Assembly: GCA_001399805.1 (NCBI GenBank)
Contig: LIHJ01000089.1
Location: 1,641-65,640, forward strand
Reading direction: 5' to 3'
DNA: 64,000 nucleotides
DNA from: Candidatus Bathyarchaeota archaeon BA1
GTDB taxonomy: Archaea > Thermoproteota > Bathyarchaeia > Bathyarchaeales > Bathyarchaeaceae
Shown: positions 51,253 through 59,581 of the stretch, in pieces
Numbering within the stretch: the first letter of the stretch is position 1
How the letters are laid out: each line of letters begins with the position of its first letter
Made by a program: the position numbers and the translations under genes
Notes under the pieces: model-generated
Seen by the model: the letters and a program-made list of their open reading frames with translations, nothing else
Told to the model about the DNA's origin: nothing
Database searches by the model: none

Positions 51253-52496
51253 GCAAAATCGAAACGAAAACCTTTGTTCAAGACAAATTTGCCGAGTATT
51301 ACAGAGGGCACGCTTCCACCATTCAGCCTCCAACCTCCATTGAAAAGCGCGAGTTCGGGTTTCTCTTGTTCAAAGAGAGAATCATGCTTAGGCACAAGAG
51401 ATTCAGAAGCGCAAATGATCTGAGAGAATTTTTGGAAACAACAGTCCCCTCCGATGCCTATTATTCCAGTGCTTTTTATGAGAGCCCAGAGAGGGAGATG
51501 GAGGAGAAGGGCTGGCTGGGTGCAGACCTAATTTTTGACATTGATGCAGATCACATCTTGACCCCATGTGCCAAAATTCACGACACCTGGGGCTGCGATC
51601 ATTGTGGCTTCGTTGGTAAGGGCGCGCCTCCAGAAAAGTGTCCAGCCTGCGGAGAGCACAGATTTGATGAAAAAACCTGGCCATGTGAGGTGTGTTTGGA
51701 ATCGGCCAAGGCAGAAACAATAAAGCTTATGGACCTCCTAATAAGCGACTTTGGGCTATCTTCACAAGAAATGCGTGTTTGTTTTAGCGGGCATCGAGGG
51801 TATCATCTTCATGTGGAGAGCGAGGAGATTCGATCCCTCGATCAGATGGCTCGTAAGGAGATGGTGGACTACGTTGTGGGGATGGGTTTAGAAACCAGGT
51901 TCCATGGCTTAGAGGAAAGAATGACCGGGAGAAAGTCGCGCATACTCGCTGGGCCGGACCTAAATGATCCGGGATGGAGGGGGCGCATCGCCAGGGGGAC
52001 CTACGAGCACCTTCTGAGGGCTACCCCTCAAGAATTGGAGAAAATCGGGTTAAAGAAGAGAGTTGTGGACATCATAACCCAACGTAAGGGGGCCATCCTA
52101 AAAAGTTGGAAAGATACGGGGCCTTGGGGGGTTGTGAGGGGAATAGGAATTGAAAGCTGGAGGAAAATAGCTCAATATGGCATAGAAAGGCAGTCAGTGA
52201 AAATCGATACTGTGGTCACCACGGACATTCACCGCTTGATAAGGCTCACCAACACGTTGCATGGAAAAACCGGCCTCATGAAGGCAGAGGTGCCCATCGC
52301 CGACATTGAGCACTTTGACCCTCTTAAAAGCGCCATAGCCTTCAGAGAGGGCACAATAAAGGTTCTTGTGTCCGAAGCCCCCAAATTCAGACTAGGAGAC
52401 GAGATCCACGGTCCATACAAAGAGAGAGAGGTCGAACTACCCACAGCGGCTGCATTGCTTCTCCTATGTAAAGAAGCGGCGAGGGTGGTGGAATGA
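51249..52496 (+). CDS. priS: DNA primase small catalytic subunit PriS
   Basis: 415 residues from ATG 51249, coupled to priL. The catalytic acidic pair is in DLIFDIDADH (about 97-99). A zinc-binding insert follows (CDHCGF, CPACGEH, CEVC), then FSGHRGYHLHV and the third Asp in SVKIDTVVTTDIHRLIRL. It makes RNA/DNA primers with PriL. The end overlaps the GINS gene by four bases. Confidence 0.96.
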   Translation: MSKIETKTFVQDKFAEYYRGHASTIQPPTSIEKREFGFLLFKERIMLRHKRFRSANDLREFLETTVPSDAYYSSAFYESPEREMEEKGWLGADLIFDIDADHILTPCAKIHDTWGCDHCGFVGKGAPPEKCPACGEHRFDEKTWPCEVCLESAKAETIKLMDLLISDFGLSSQEMRVCFSGHRGYHLHVESEEIRSLDQMARKEMVDYVVGMGLETRFHGLEERMTGRKSRILAGPDLNDPGWRGRIARGTYEHLLRATPQELEKIGLKKRVVDIITQRKGAILKSWKDTGPWGVVRGIGIESWRKIAQYGIERQSVKIDTVVTTDIHRLIRLTNTLHGKTGLMKAEVPIADIEHFDPLKSAIAFREGTIKVLVSEAPKFRLGDEIHGPYKEREVELPTAAALLLLCKEAARVVE

Positions 52497-53050
52497 GTAC
52501 GTATGACGAGCTCTATGAGGCTTGGATGAAAGAGAAGGAGGGTGGGGAAATTCAAGCGCTCCCCAGGGATTTCTATGCTAGGCTGGCCAATTACGTGAGG
52601 AAGATGAGGGAGGAGAGCAGAATGCTAGACGAAAAAACCACAAGGGCCAGGCTCATGCGACGCGAGTTTGAAAACGTCCAAAGAATGGTTAAGGATTTGA
52701 TTCGACTCCGTCACGAGAAGGCTTTACGAGGGGCCATGGCGGGAAAAATCGTTCCTAGAGGGACCTTCACTGAGGAGGAAGAGAGGTTACATGGACGGAT
52801 TTTACCCTCAGTCGAGTCATACCAAACCCTTTTAAAGGATGTCATCAGAGGACAGCTGCCGCAGGTTGAAGAGGAAGAGAAGCCGAAAACGATGATGGTG
52901 CGATTCCTCCGGGAAATTCCAGCCATAATAGGATCAGACATGAAAACCTACGGACCGTTCAAATCAGAGGACATAGCAACGTTGCCTATTGAAAACGCCA
53001 GAATCCTTATTAAGCAGGGCGTAGCTGTGGAAGTCGAAGCAAAATTATAA
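52493..53050 (+). CDS. GINS complex protein (Gins51 type)
   Basis: 185 residues from ATG 52493. A helical A domain (DELYEAWMKEKEGGEIQALP, RDFYARLANYVRKMREESRM) is followed by a small beta B domain at the C-terminus (TMMVRFLREIPAIIGSDMKT, GPFKSEDIATLPIENARILI). An A-then-B order is typical of archaeal Gins51. GINS links MCM, GAN/Cdc45 and primase at the fork. It is the last gene of the pcn-priL-priS operon. Confidence 0.92.
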   Translation: MSTYDELYEAWMKEKEGGEIQALPRDFYARLANYVRKMREESRMLDEKTTRARLMRREFENVQRMVKDLIRLRHEKALRGAMAGKIVPRGTFTEEEERLHGRILPSVESYQTLLKDVIRGQLPQVEEEEKPKTMMVRFLREIPAIIGSDMKTYGPFKSEDIATLPIENARILIKQGVAVEVEAKL

Positions 53051-53172
53051 AATCACACATCTTTCTTGATGACTACTCATCATTATATTCGCGTGATCTT
53101 GTGTGGAGGTAGATTTAAACCATAAACCTAACGCGGCAGTTTGAACCAGAGTTAAAGATGTCATAGTTGAAG

Positions 53173-53376
53173 ATGGTCAGGAAGTATGTCACCCGGAGAA
53201 GAACCATAAAGCGATGTGGTTATGGCGCTTATGGAACCTTCAAATCAACCATGCTGTTCCTAAAATCTGAGGGGTGCATAAAAAGTGGGGGCCCAAAGCA
53301 TAACGACCTCTACGCAATCATGAAGAGGGGCAAAAAAGGTTCCCGAACGGTTTCACTACAGCTGGGGAAACGATAG
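53173..53376 (+). CDS. small, very basic protein of unknown function
   Basis: 67 residues from ATG 53173 (TTG 53167 is also open). It is rich in Arg and Lys (MVRKYVTRRRTIKRCGYGAY, KRGKKGSRTVSLQLGKR) with two internal Cys. The composition suggests nucleic-acid binding, but no family is recognised. It stands between the replication operon and the L44e operon, with tttaaa at 53113-53118 as a possible TATA box. It is probably expressed. Confidence 0.55.
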   Translation: MVRKYVTRRRTIKRCGYGAYGTFKSTMLFLKSEGCIKSGGPKHNDLYAIMKRGKKGSRTVSLQLGKR

Positions 53377-53549
53377 AAAGCAACTTCAAACTTATAACTA
53401 CGCCTTGTTCTGGAATCACAACCCAGGTTCCCTCCGGCTAAGAGGCAGCATCCCCGCAATAAGGACAATCTCTATAGTAAACTCTCCACGCTATTTGTTA
53501 ATGAAGGTTTAAAGCGTAGGGAAGGGGTATAAAAAATGATAGGGGGGTG

Positions 53550-53650
53550 GGTGGAGGCCTATAACCATAGGCTAATGACTTACGAAAGGCGAAGGCTCCG
53601 AGAAGGTTGTCGTCGTACAGGCCTTAGCGCCGACGACGACTTCCTCACAC
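53550..53650 (+). ncRNA. candidate structured RNA
   Basis: In the gap before L44e, tataaaaaa (53528-53536) lies about 20 bases before two hairpins. GGAGGCC (53553-53559) can pair with GGCTCC (53594-53599). GTTGTCGTCG (53606-53615) pairs with CGACGACGAC (53631-53640), extended by flanking AAG/CTT. No frame longer than a few codons crosses it. TCACA just after the second stem recalls the ACA box of H/ACA guides, but the hairpin is short for that class. The RNA class is unknown. Confidence 0.4.
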
Positions 53651-53762
53651 CTAAGAAAATAATAAAAGATACGGGAAAAAATGGGGGTTGCGGGAGCAAG
53701 CTGAGAAATGGTTAAATAGTAATTAGGTGGGCTGTTCTATACCAGATCGGCTAGTGAGTGTG

Positions 53763-54041
53763 ATGAAAGCGCCTAAAGAAATCACCACCTACTGTCCTAA
53801 ATGTAAGTTGTATCAGCCCCATACAGTATCCCTATACAAGGCTGGAAAGAGGCGAGCATTGTCTAAGGGTGAAAGACAACACAACCGAATAAAAAAGGGA
53901 TACGGAGGGCACAGGAAAAGGGCCCTCCAACGGAAATTCGCCAAGACAACGAAAAAGCAAACATTAAAGTTGAAGTGCAAAACTTGCGGCTACACGCGAC
54001 ATAAGAAGGGGCTACGCCTCAAAAAGCTAACCATTGAATAG
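53763..54041 (+). CDS. rpl44e: large ribosomal subunit protein L44e
   Basis: 92 residues from ATG 53763. A zinc ribbon has CPKC near the N-terminus ([20 protein letters not shown]) and [12 protein letters not shown] near the C-terminus, with a basic centre [20 protein letters not shown]. It is an archaeal/eukaryotic ribosomal protein near the E site. It starts the L44e-S27e-aIF2alpha-Nop10-PAC2 operon. Confidence 0.96.
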   Translation: MKAPKEITTYCPKCKLYQPHTVSLYKAGKRRALSKGERQHNRIKKGYGGHRKRALQRKFAKTTKKQTLKLKCKTCGYTRHKKGLRLKKLTIE

Positions 54042-54051
54042 GAGAGAGAAA

Positions 54052-54249
54052 ATGAGCGAGTGGGAAAGACTTATACCTAGACCAAGAAGCAAGTTCCTTC
54101 GGGTGAAATGCCCTGACTGTGGAAATGAGCAAATCGTCTTCAGCCATGCCACCAGCACTGTTCGCTGTAACATTTGTGGGGCCACGGTCGCTGAGCCCTC
54201 CGGAGGAAAAGCAACGATTAAGGGTGAGGTCGTCGCCACCCTGGATTAA
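54052..54249 (+). CDS. rps27e: small ribosomal subunit protein S27e
   Basis: 65 residues from ATG 54052. A four-cysteine zinc ribbon is present: [37 protein letters not shown]. The length and ending GEVVATLD are typical. It lies ten bases after L44e, with a gagag site upstream. Confidence 0.95.
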   Translation: MSEWERLIPRPRSKFLRVKCPDCGNEQIVFSHATSTVRCNICGATVAEPSGGKATIKGEVVATLD

Positions 54250-54269
54250 AATGGTAATGAGGAGAGAGA

Positions 54270-55061
54270 ATGGCCTTAAAAAAATCAGATTGGCCGGAGG
54301 TAGGCGATCTCGTAATTGCTACGGTTGAAAGGATAATGGATTATGGTGCATACGCCTCATTGGATGAGTATGCCAAAGAGGGGTTGCTACATATATCTGA
54401 GGTCTCATCAGGGTGGGTCAGGAATATCCGCGATTTCGTGCGGGAGGGACAAAAGGTGGTGTTGAAGGTCCTACGGGTCAACGCTGAGAGGGGGCACGTG
54501 GATCTCTCGCTTAGAAGGGTTACGGGGCAGGAGAGGAGAGAGAAAATTCTCTCTTGGAAAAGGGCAAGAAAGGCTGAGAGCCTACTGCGGAGTGCCTCCG
54601 AGAAGTTAAAAATACCCATTGAGGAAATATATGCAAAAGCTGGAACATTAATTGAGGAAAAGTTTGGAGGAGTATACGAGGGGTTAGAAAGGACCGCGAA
54701 AGAGGGACTAGACGTTCTATTGGGGATAGGGGTGCCCAAGGATATGGCTGTCACACTTGCTGAAGTCGCAAAAGAAAAGATCAGAATCCCCATGGTAAAG
54801 ATAAAGGCAATATTGGAACTCCAATGCGCAAAGCCCAACGGGGTGACCCTCGTTCGAGACGCTCTTTTAAGCGCTCAAAAAATTAAAAAGCCCCAAGGTG
54901 CAAAGGTTCATGTCTATGTGGTTGCACCACCCAAATACCGCATTGAGGTCTTGGCTGAAGACTACAAGGAGGCGGAAAGAATCCTCCAGGAAGTGGCAGA
55001 AACCGCGCTAAAAAATATCACAAGGTTTGGCGGGCAAGGAGCCTTCAAAAGGGAAAAATGA
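54270..55061 (+). CDS. translation initiation factor aIF2 alpha subunit
   Basis: 263 residues from ATG 54270. The N-terminal S1 domain is WPEVGDLVIATVERIMDYGA, GLLHISEVSSGWVRNIRDFV and VDLSLRRVT. The helical middle domain and C-terminal alpha/beta domain (VYVVAPPKYRIEVLAEDYKE) follow. aIF2 brings initiator tRNA to the ribosome with its beta and gamma subunits. The S1 domain lacks the eukaryotic regulatory Ser, as usual in archaea. Its stop overlaps the Nop10 start. Confidence 0.95.
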   Translation: MALKKSDWPEVGDLVIATVERIMDYGAYASLDEYAKEGLLHISEVSSGWVRNIRDFVREGQKVVLKVLRVNAERGHVDLSLRRVTGQERREKILSWKRARKAESLLRSASEKLKIPIEEIYAKAGTLIEEKFGGVYEGLERTAKEGLDVLLGIGVPKDMAVTLAEVAKEKIRIPMVKIKAILELQCAKPNGVTLVRDALLSAQKIKKPQGAKVHVYVVAPPKYRIEVLAEDYKEAERILQEVAETALKNITRFGGQGAFKREK

Positions 55062-55222
55062 TGGTTTGGTTACTCAGAAAATGCACGAAATGCAAAAGGT
55101 ATACCTTAAATCAAGAGAGATGCCCATATTGTGAGGAGAGGGTGTCCGTACCCCACCCAGCCAAATTTTCGCCCGAGGATAAATATGCAAAATATAGGCG
55201 AGCACTAAGGAGTTCAAGTTAA
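55058..55222 (+). CDS. nop10: H/ACA snoRNP protein Nop10
   Basis: 54 residues from ATG 55058, overlapping the aIF2 alpha stop (ATGATG; the second ATG at 55061 is an alternative). LRKCTKCKRYTLNQERCPYC gives the four-cysteine zinc site, followed by VSVPHPAKFSPEDKYAKYRR, the conserved RNA-binding tail. Nop10 stabilises Cbf5 in pseudouridine-making H/ACA particles. Confidence 0.94.
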   Translation: MMVWLLRKCTKCKRYTLNQERCPYCEERVSVPHPAKFSPEDKYAKYRRALRSSS

Positions 55223-55223
55223 A

Positions 55224-55997
55224 ATGAAAAGGACCACCCTCACAGAAAAAGTGAAGGTTGCCCTAAAAAACCCCGTCTTAATAGAGGGGCTCCCTGGATT
55301 GGGAATGGTTGGAAGAATAAGCACCAGATTCCTCATTAAACAATTAAATGCCAAAAAATTTGCCGAGGTATATTCCCCGCACTTCCCCTACTATGTTCTT
55401 GTGAGCAAAAGGGGAGACGTTAGGCTTCTCCGTGGAGAATTCTACTTCTGGAAGGATGAAAAAGGAGAACACGATCTGATACTCTTTACTGGGGACAGCC
55501 AAGCGCAAACCATCGAGGGGCAATATGATATAGCCAGTTGCATACTGGACTTTGCCAAAAAACATGGCGTAAAAATGATAGTCACAATAGGGGGATATCG
55601 GAAAGAGGTGGAAGAAACACCTAAGGTAGTGGTGGTGTCCACTAACCCCGAGCTCTTGAATAAAGCTTTGGAAGCGGGCGCTGTAGCCAGCCCCGCCGGG
55701 AACCCCATCGTGGGAACCGCAGGCTTGCTCTTGGGCTTGGCAAAGTTCAGAGATATAAATGCTCTTTGTCTATTAGGAGAGACTCGTGGCTATCTGTCGG
55801 ATCCGAAGGCAGCGAAGAGTGTCCTGGATGTTTTGCTGAAGTTATTGCGCCTCAAAGTGGATTTAGGAGGTCTGGATGGGGAGATAAAGAAATCCGAGGA
55901 AATTGTGGGAAAAATGAGGGAAATCGAGAAGAAGAGAGAGATGTACGCACAAAAAATCCGTAAGGAAAAGGAGGAGCGAATCACCTACATCTCATAA
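55224..55997 (+). CDS. PAC2 family protein (proteasome assembly chaperone-like)
   Basis: 257 residues from ATG 55224, two bases after nop10. PVLIEGLPGLGMVGRISTRF, YYVLVSKRGDVRLLRGEFYF, LILFTGDSQAQTIEGQYDIA, IVTIGGYRKEVEE and LGETRGYLSDPKAAKSVLDV match the archaeal COG2047/PAC2 family. A coiled-coil tail ends the protein. Eukaryotic PAC2 helps assemble the proteasome alpha ring. The archaeal role is less certain. The gene converges on aglB. Confidence 0.92.
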   Translation: MKRTTLTEKVKVALKNPVLIEGLPGLGMVGRISTRFLIKQLNAKKFAEVYSPHFPYYVLVSKRGDVRLLRGEFYFWKDEKGEHDLILFTGDSQAQTIEGQYDIASCILDFAKKHGVKMIVTIGGYRKEVEETPKVVVVSTNPELLNKALEAGAVASPAGNPIVGTAGLLLGLAKFRDINALCLLGETRGYLSDPKAAKSVLDVLLKLLRLKVDLGGLDGEIKKSEEIVGKMREIEKKREMYAQKIRKEKEERITYIS

Positions 55998-56006
55998 GGT
56001 TCTAAA

Positions 56007-58115
56007 TCAACCGTACCTGACTTCGTAGACACAAACGAGTGCATGATATGACCCCCTGATGGCGGGTCCCTTAGAATAGTACACCAAGATGAAATGTTGC
56101 AAGAAAACGCTGGATGAGAAGCCTCGCAACCTCGTCTCTTTTCCATAGGTCATCAGCTTGTATATCACCGTGTTCTCCCCTCGTTCATTCCACTTCCTGT
56201 TTTCTTTGTCCCAGTAGTTCGTTTCGTTTAAACCAGCAATTTGCGCCATCCATCTCCATTTGCCCTCGTCGCCGTAAAACGTATCGCTGCCTCTTGTGTC
56301 GAATACCGTAAACACTACAACGTGGGTTACGTCGTACTGCTTCAGAATCTGGACTGCCTCCGTTTCATTGGAAAGAAACATCGTCGCAATTCGTCGTATT
56401 TGAGTCCAGTTGAACGTGGCATTATCCGCCAGTGTTGTTTTGTTCGCAACCGTGGTGATCCAGTAGCCATAATCCCACCAGCTGGCCACCACAGTTGGAC
56501 CATATGGGGGGCTCGGCGGCAGATTTTCTCTCATCCAATTTAGGGTGTCAATCCAATCGCCCACCATTTGATCAGGCTTTACGGGTACGCTGGCGGATGC
56601 TATTGTTGTGGGGGAGTATGCATGATCGAACACTCTTGGATGTGGCGTCAGTTTACCAATTGGCAAAACAAAGGTGAATGTGAGCAAAAGAAACATCATT
56701 ATGATGAAGGCCCCACTGAACTCCTTTCCCACGTGAGCTTCAAGGCGCATTTTCCGCCTCGGGATTATCGGGGCCTCCCTCATGATGGTGACGAAGGGTC
56801 TTAAAAGTCGAATAAGGGCTAACGCCCATAGGATGCTAAGGGCTGGTGCCATGAGCAGGGTTAATCGTACCATGGAGCTGGCGAAATAGATCGAGGTTAG
56901 GCCGAATATACATAGGTAAAGGTTCCGATTGGTGGGATTTTGCACGGTGAAGAATAGACCGATGGGGATGAAGAAGGCTCCTATCCCAAGCTCATAATAG
57001 AGGGAGCCCCAAGCGGCGGGTCTATGCTCCGCCACAGACTGTACGAGGGGGTAGGCAAGGCGCTCAAAGGGGTTGAGAACGGACATAAACTTGGCTTCCA
57101 AGGCCCTAATATAGCCGTACCGCCAAAGCATAAAGAATGAAGCGGCGAACAGAGCTAAGAAAACCAGAACAAAGATCGTCTTCACCTTAAGTGTTTTTAT
57201 GTAGCTGGTGATTTCGTAGGCACATAACAGCAGAAAGACCCCAAACACGGCCAAAATGGTGGTCTCCGTCAACAAACGAAAGCCTAAATACGGCACGTTG
57301 GTGGCAATGAAGAGGGCTGTGCCAAAGGTTATGCTATAGGAAAAAAGCAGTCGAGACGAATACTTACGCAACAAAAGCAGGACGAAGACCAAAAGAACCG
57401 CCATTCCAACGGGATACCTGGAGGCACCCCATGAAGCAAAAATATAACCAAGAGATAAACCCGACGCCACAGCATAAACCAAACTGGTTTTCAAGGGCCT
57501 TTCCGTTTCAATGGATCGCAAGAAGAATAGAGAGAACAAAAGGATGCCAAAAACGCCCACGGTTTCATCGTCAAAAAACCCAAGGGATGTGCGGCTGATG
57601 TGGGAAGAGCTTAAGGCCAAGAAGAGGGCTGAGAAAAGGCCCACATCCTTGCCGCCGATGTCCTTACCCAAAAAGTACATTACTAAGCATGTTAGTGCCC
57701 CCATTATAACAGGGAAAACCACGCAGAAATCATACAGAGTTATGGGTAGACCCAACGCATTTGCCACAAGATGTGAAGACGCAGCGGTGAGGGCCAGCCC
57801 GGGGAAGGAGGTTCGTGCCACATCACGCCCATACGGATACCAGCTCATGGTGTCACGCCAATTCACCCATGCAAATAAACCATTTTCCACCATATGTTTG
57901 GTTAGGCGATATTGGTAGTAGGGATCAAACTCCGAAAGGTAAAAGCCCCAGCGGAGGGGCAGCAGCCTAACCACAAAAGCAAGAAGGAGAGTGAGGAAGA
58001 GCAAGGAGGTGATCATGAGCGAGGAATGAGACACCCTGAAGCGAAGAGCCCTAAAGCTTTTTAAAACCTCAAACAATTTTTCGAAACCCTTACGAGGCAA
58101 CCTTCTAACTTTCAT
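56007..58115 (-). CDS. aglB: oligosaccharyltransferase AglB (STT3)
   Basis: 702 residues from ATG 58115; GTG 58130 would add five residues. A multi-span membrane region covers the first ~480 residues, with the acidic motif SEFDPYYQYRL in the first outer loop and GFFDDETVG in a later one. After the last membrane helix comes the globular domain with the catalytic WWDYGYW (about 546-552). AglB transfers the lipid-linked glycan to Asn in N-glycosylation sequons at the cell surface. Its 5' end overlaps the gcvH remnant, so its native leader may have been replaced. Confidence 0.94.
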   Translation of the reverse strand: MKVRRLPRKGFEKLFEVLKSFRALRFRVSHSSLMITSLLFLTLLLAFVVRLLPLRWGFYLSEFDPYYQYRLTKHMVENGLFAWVNWRDTMSWYPYGRDVARTSFPGLALTAASSHLVANALGLPITLYDFCVVFPVIMGALTCLVMYFLGKDIGGKDVGLFSALFLALSSSHISRTSLGFFDDETVGVFGILLFSLFFLRSIETERPLKTSLVYAVASGLSLGYIFASWGASRYPVGMAVLLVFVLLLLRKYSSRLLFSYSITFGTALFIATNVPYLGFRLLTETTILAVFGVFLLLCAYEITSYIKTLKVKTIFVLVFLALFAASFFMLWRYGYIRALEAKFMSVLNPFERLAYPLVQSVAEHRPAAWGSLYYELGIGAFFIPIGLFFTVQNPTNRNLYLCIFGLTSIYFASSMVRLTLLMAPALSILWALALIRLLRPFVTIMREAPIIPRRKMRLEAHVGKEFSGAFIIMMFLLLTFTFVLPIGKLTPHPRVFDHAYSPTTIASASVPVKPDQMVGDWIDTLNWMRENLPPSPPYGPTVVASWWDYGYWITTVANKTTLADNATFNWTQIRRIATMFLSNETEAVQILKQYDVTHVVVFTVFDTRGSDTFYGDEGKWRWMAQIAGLNETNYWDKENRKWNERGENTVIYKLMTYGKETRLRGFSSSVFLQHFILVYYSKGPAIRGSYHALVCVYEVRYG

Positions 58116-58207
58116 CACAGGTGAGCCCACTCATGATCCTTCGAGTAATAGAGTTCATCGGGTGTCTCATAATCGCGTACCCGCATCATATGTCCCATTG
58201 GAGCCAT
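58115..58207 (-). pseudogene. gcvH: N-terminal remnant of glycine cleavage H protein
   Basis: From ATG 58207 the frame reads MAPMGHMMRVRDYETPDELY then YSKDHEWAHL and stops at TGA 58115-58117, next to the aglB ATG. ELYYSKDHEWA is the standard GcvH start. The lipoyl-lysine domain is absent, so the gene was cut by a deletion whose other side is now aglB. Confidence 0.8.
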
Positions 58208-58284
58208 GTTACGTAAAATGTGAAAGGGTAAATTAACATTTCTCCCTTTGTAAATTGCTTACGGTTTGGTACGCGGAAGCCTTG

Positions 58285-59151
58285 TCAGGTTTTCAATGTG
58301 GGGATTAGCCTTTGTGCCTCTTCTGGGCTATACTGCTGGCCAAAACCTATCCCTGCCTCCATTGGAGTGATGCCCTCGTCAATGTCGTTGCCGTATAAGC
58401 ACATGCCCGCCTCAAGCCTCAGGGTGTCCCTGGCGCCTAGGCCACACGGCTCCATTCCCTTGCCTCGACCGATTTCTAAAACAGCGTTCCACACGCTTAT
58501 GGCATTGTCGGGCTTCGTTGTGGGTACGTCCCAAACAAAGATCTCAAACCCATCCTCGCCGGTGTATCCTGTTCTTGAAATGAGAACACCGACCCCAGCC
58601 AATCGGGTCCAGCTGCACTTGAAGCGCTCGACCTTGCTCAAGTCCTCATCGCATATCTTCTGTAGGGTTTGTTCAGCCCTTGGGCCCTGCACCGCGAACA
58701 TGGCGATACTGTCAGAAACATCCTCAACCTTAACGTCACAGTCCCTGGACTGATTAACCAACCATTCATAATCCTTCGTTCGATTAATTGTGTTAGGAAC
58801 CACGAGGAACTCTTCCTTTTCCAACCTGTACAGGATAAAGTCGTCTTTTATGCCGCCCTGCTCGTTACACATCGTCGAGTATTGCGCAGAAAGCGGGACC
58901 AACGTCGAAACGTCGTTTGTGGTCACATGGTTCAAGAGGGATTCGGCTCCCGGACCATCAATCAGCACCCTTCCCATGTGTGAAATGTCAAAAATGCCCG
59001 CGAAGTTTCTAACCGCCATATGCTCCGGGATAATCCCCTTATACCACATCGGCATCAAGAAACTAGCAAACGGAACCATATGGCCCACTCGGATGTGGAA
59101 CCCATGGAGATGGGTTTTTCGTGCAGACTTACCCAACAAATAAGCCCCCAA
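58285..59151 (-). pseudogene. gcvT: glycine cleavage T protein (aminomethyltransferase), C-terminally truncated
   Basis: 288 residues, where about 360-370 are normal. The N-terminal and central folate-binding parts are good: LHGFHIRVGHMVPFASFLMP, FDISHMGRVLIDGP, QGPRAEQTLQKI, SRTGYTGEDGFEIF and LGARDTLRLEAGMCLYGNDI. It then reads PMEAGIGFGQQYSPEEA and stops, so the C-terminal beta-barrel domain is missing. With the gcvH stub next to it this indicates a broken glycine cleavage locus. The product might fold partly, but normal activity is unlikely. Confidence 0.8.
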
Positions 59152-59170
59152 ATAAGCGTGCTGGTCCGGG

Positions 59171-59335
59171 TTATCCGATGGGCTTCACCTCAACATTCAC
59201 AGGGGTGAAGGCCAACTTTTTCCCACATGTTGGGCATTTACCATTGTGCCTCCGAATAACTTCATCGGGAGGTATCAACTCCACACCCTTGTAAAGAATT
59301 GCTCCGCATTGTTGACAAATCGCCTGTTGAGGCAT
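59171..59335 (-). CDS. small zinc-ribbon protein
   Basis: 54 residues from ATG 59335; the frame is open nine codons further. Two CxxC pairs are seen (ICQQCGAILYKG and KCPTCGKKLAF) separated by ELIPPDEVIRRHNG. It resembles short archaeal zinc-ribbon proteins of unknown function. It lies 19 bases upstream of the truncated gcvT, in the same direction. Confidence 0.7.
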   Translation of the reverse strand: MPQQAICQQCGAILYKGVELIPPDEVIRRHNGKCPTCGKKLAFTPVNVEVKPIG

Positions 59336-59411
59336 GATCTCACACCCATCCTCAAACGCCAAAATACAACCATCGTAGACTATTTATAATTTCCGCATTG
59401 GTTATGGAAGT

Positions 59412-59470
59412 GCAGGGTGGATTTGAACCCATGAATCCTTATGGCATAGACCTTAAGCCTTGAAACTCAT
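59412..59470 (-). other. degenerate 3' half of a tRNA-Leu-like sequence
   Basis: On the minus strand GGCTTAAGG resembles a TAA anticodon loop, followed by a variable-arm-like stretch and CATGGGTTCAAATCC with ACCCTGCA, like a T loop and acceptor end. The T stem does not pair (only two of five pairs) and no 5' half is found upstream. It is not a working tRNA. tRNA 3' halves of this kind are often leftovers of integration sites. Confidence 0.4.
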
Positions 59471-59581
59471 TTCCTCACGAGGGCAAGGTGGTCAGGCAGT
59501 AAAGAGTGTGCAAAATATAACTGCCCGTGCATAGTGACTTATTTATTACTTGGGCACGTGTTTGGGGGAGGAGGGCGCCTG

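Noticed and set aside
53060..53110. C/D box guide RNA (ttgatgactactcatcat)
   Set aside because: The first box lacks the purine of RUGAUGA and no CUGA box follows at the right spacing.
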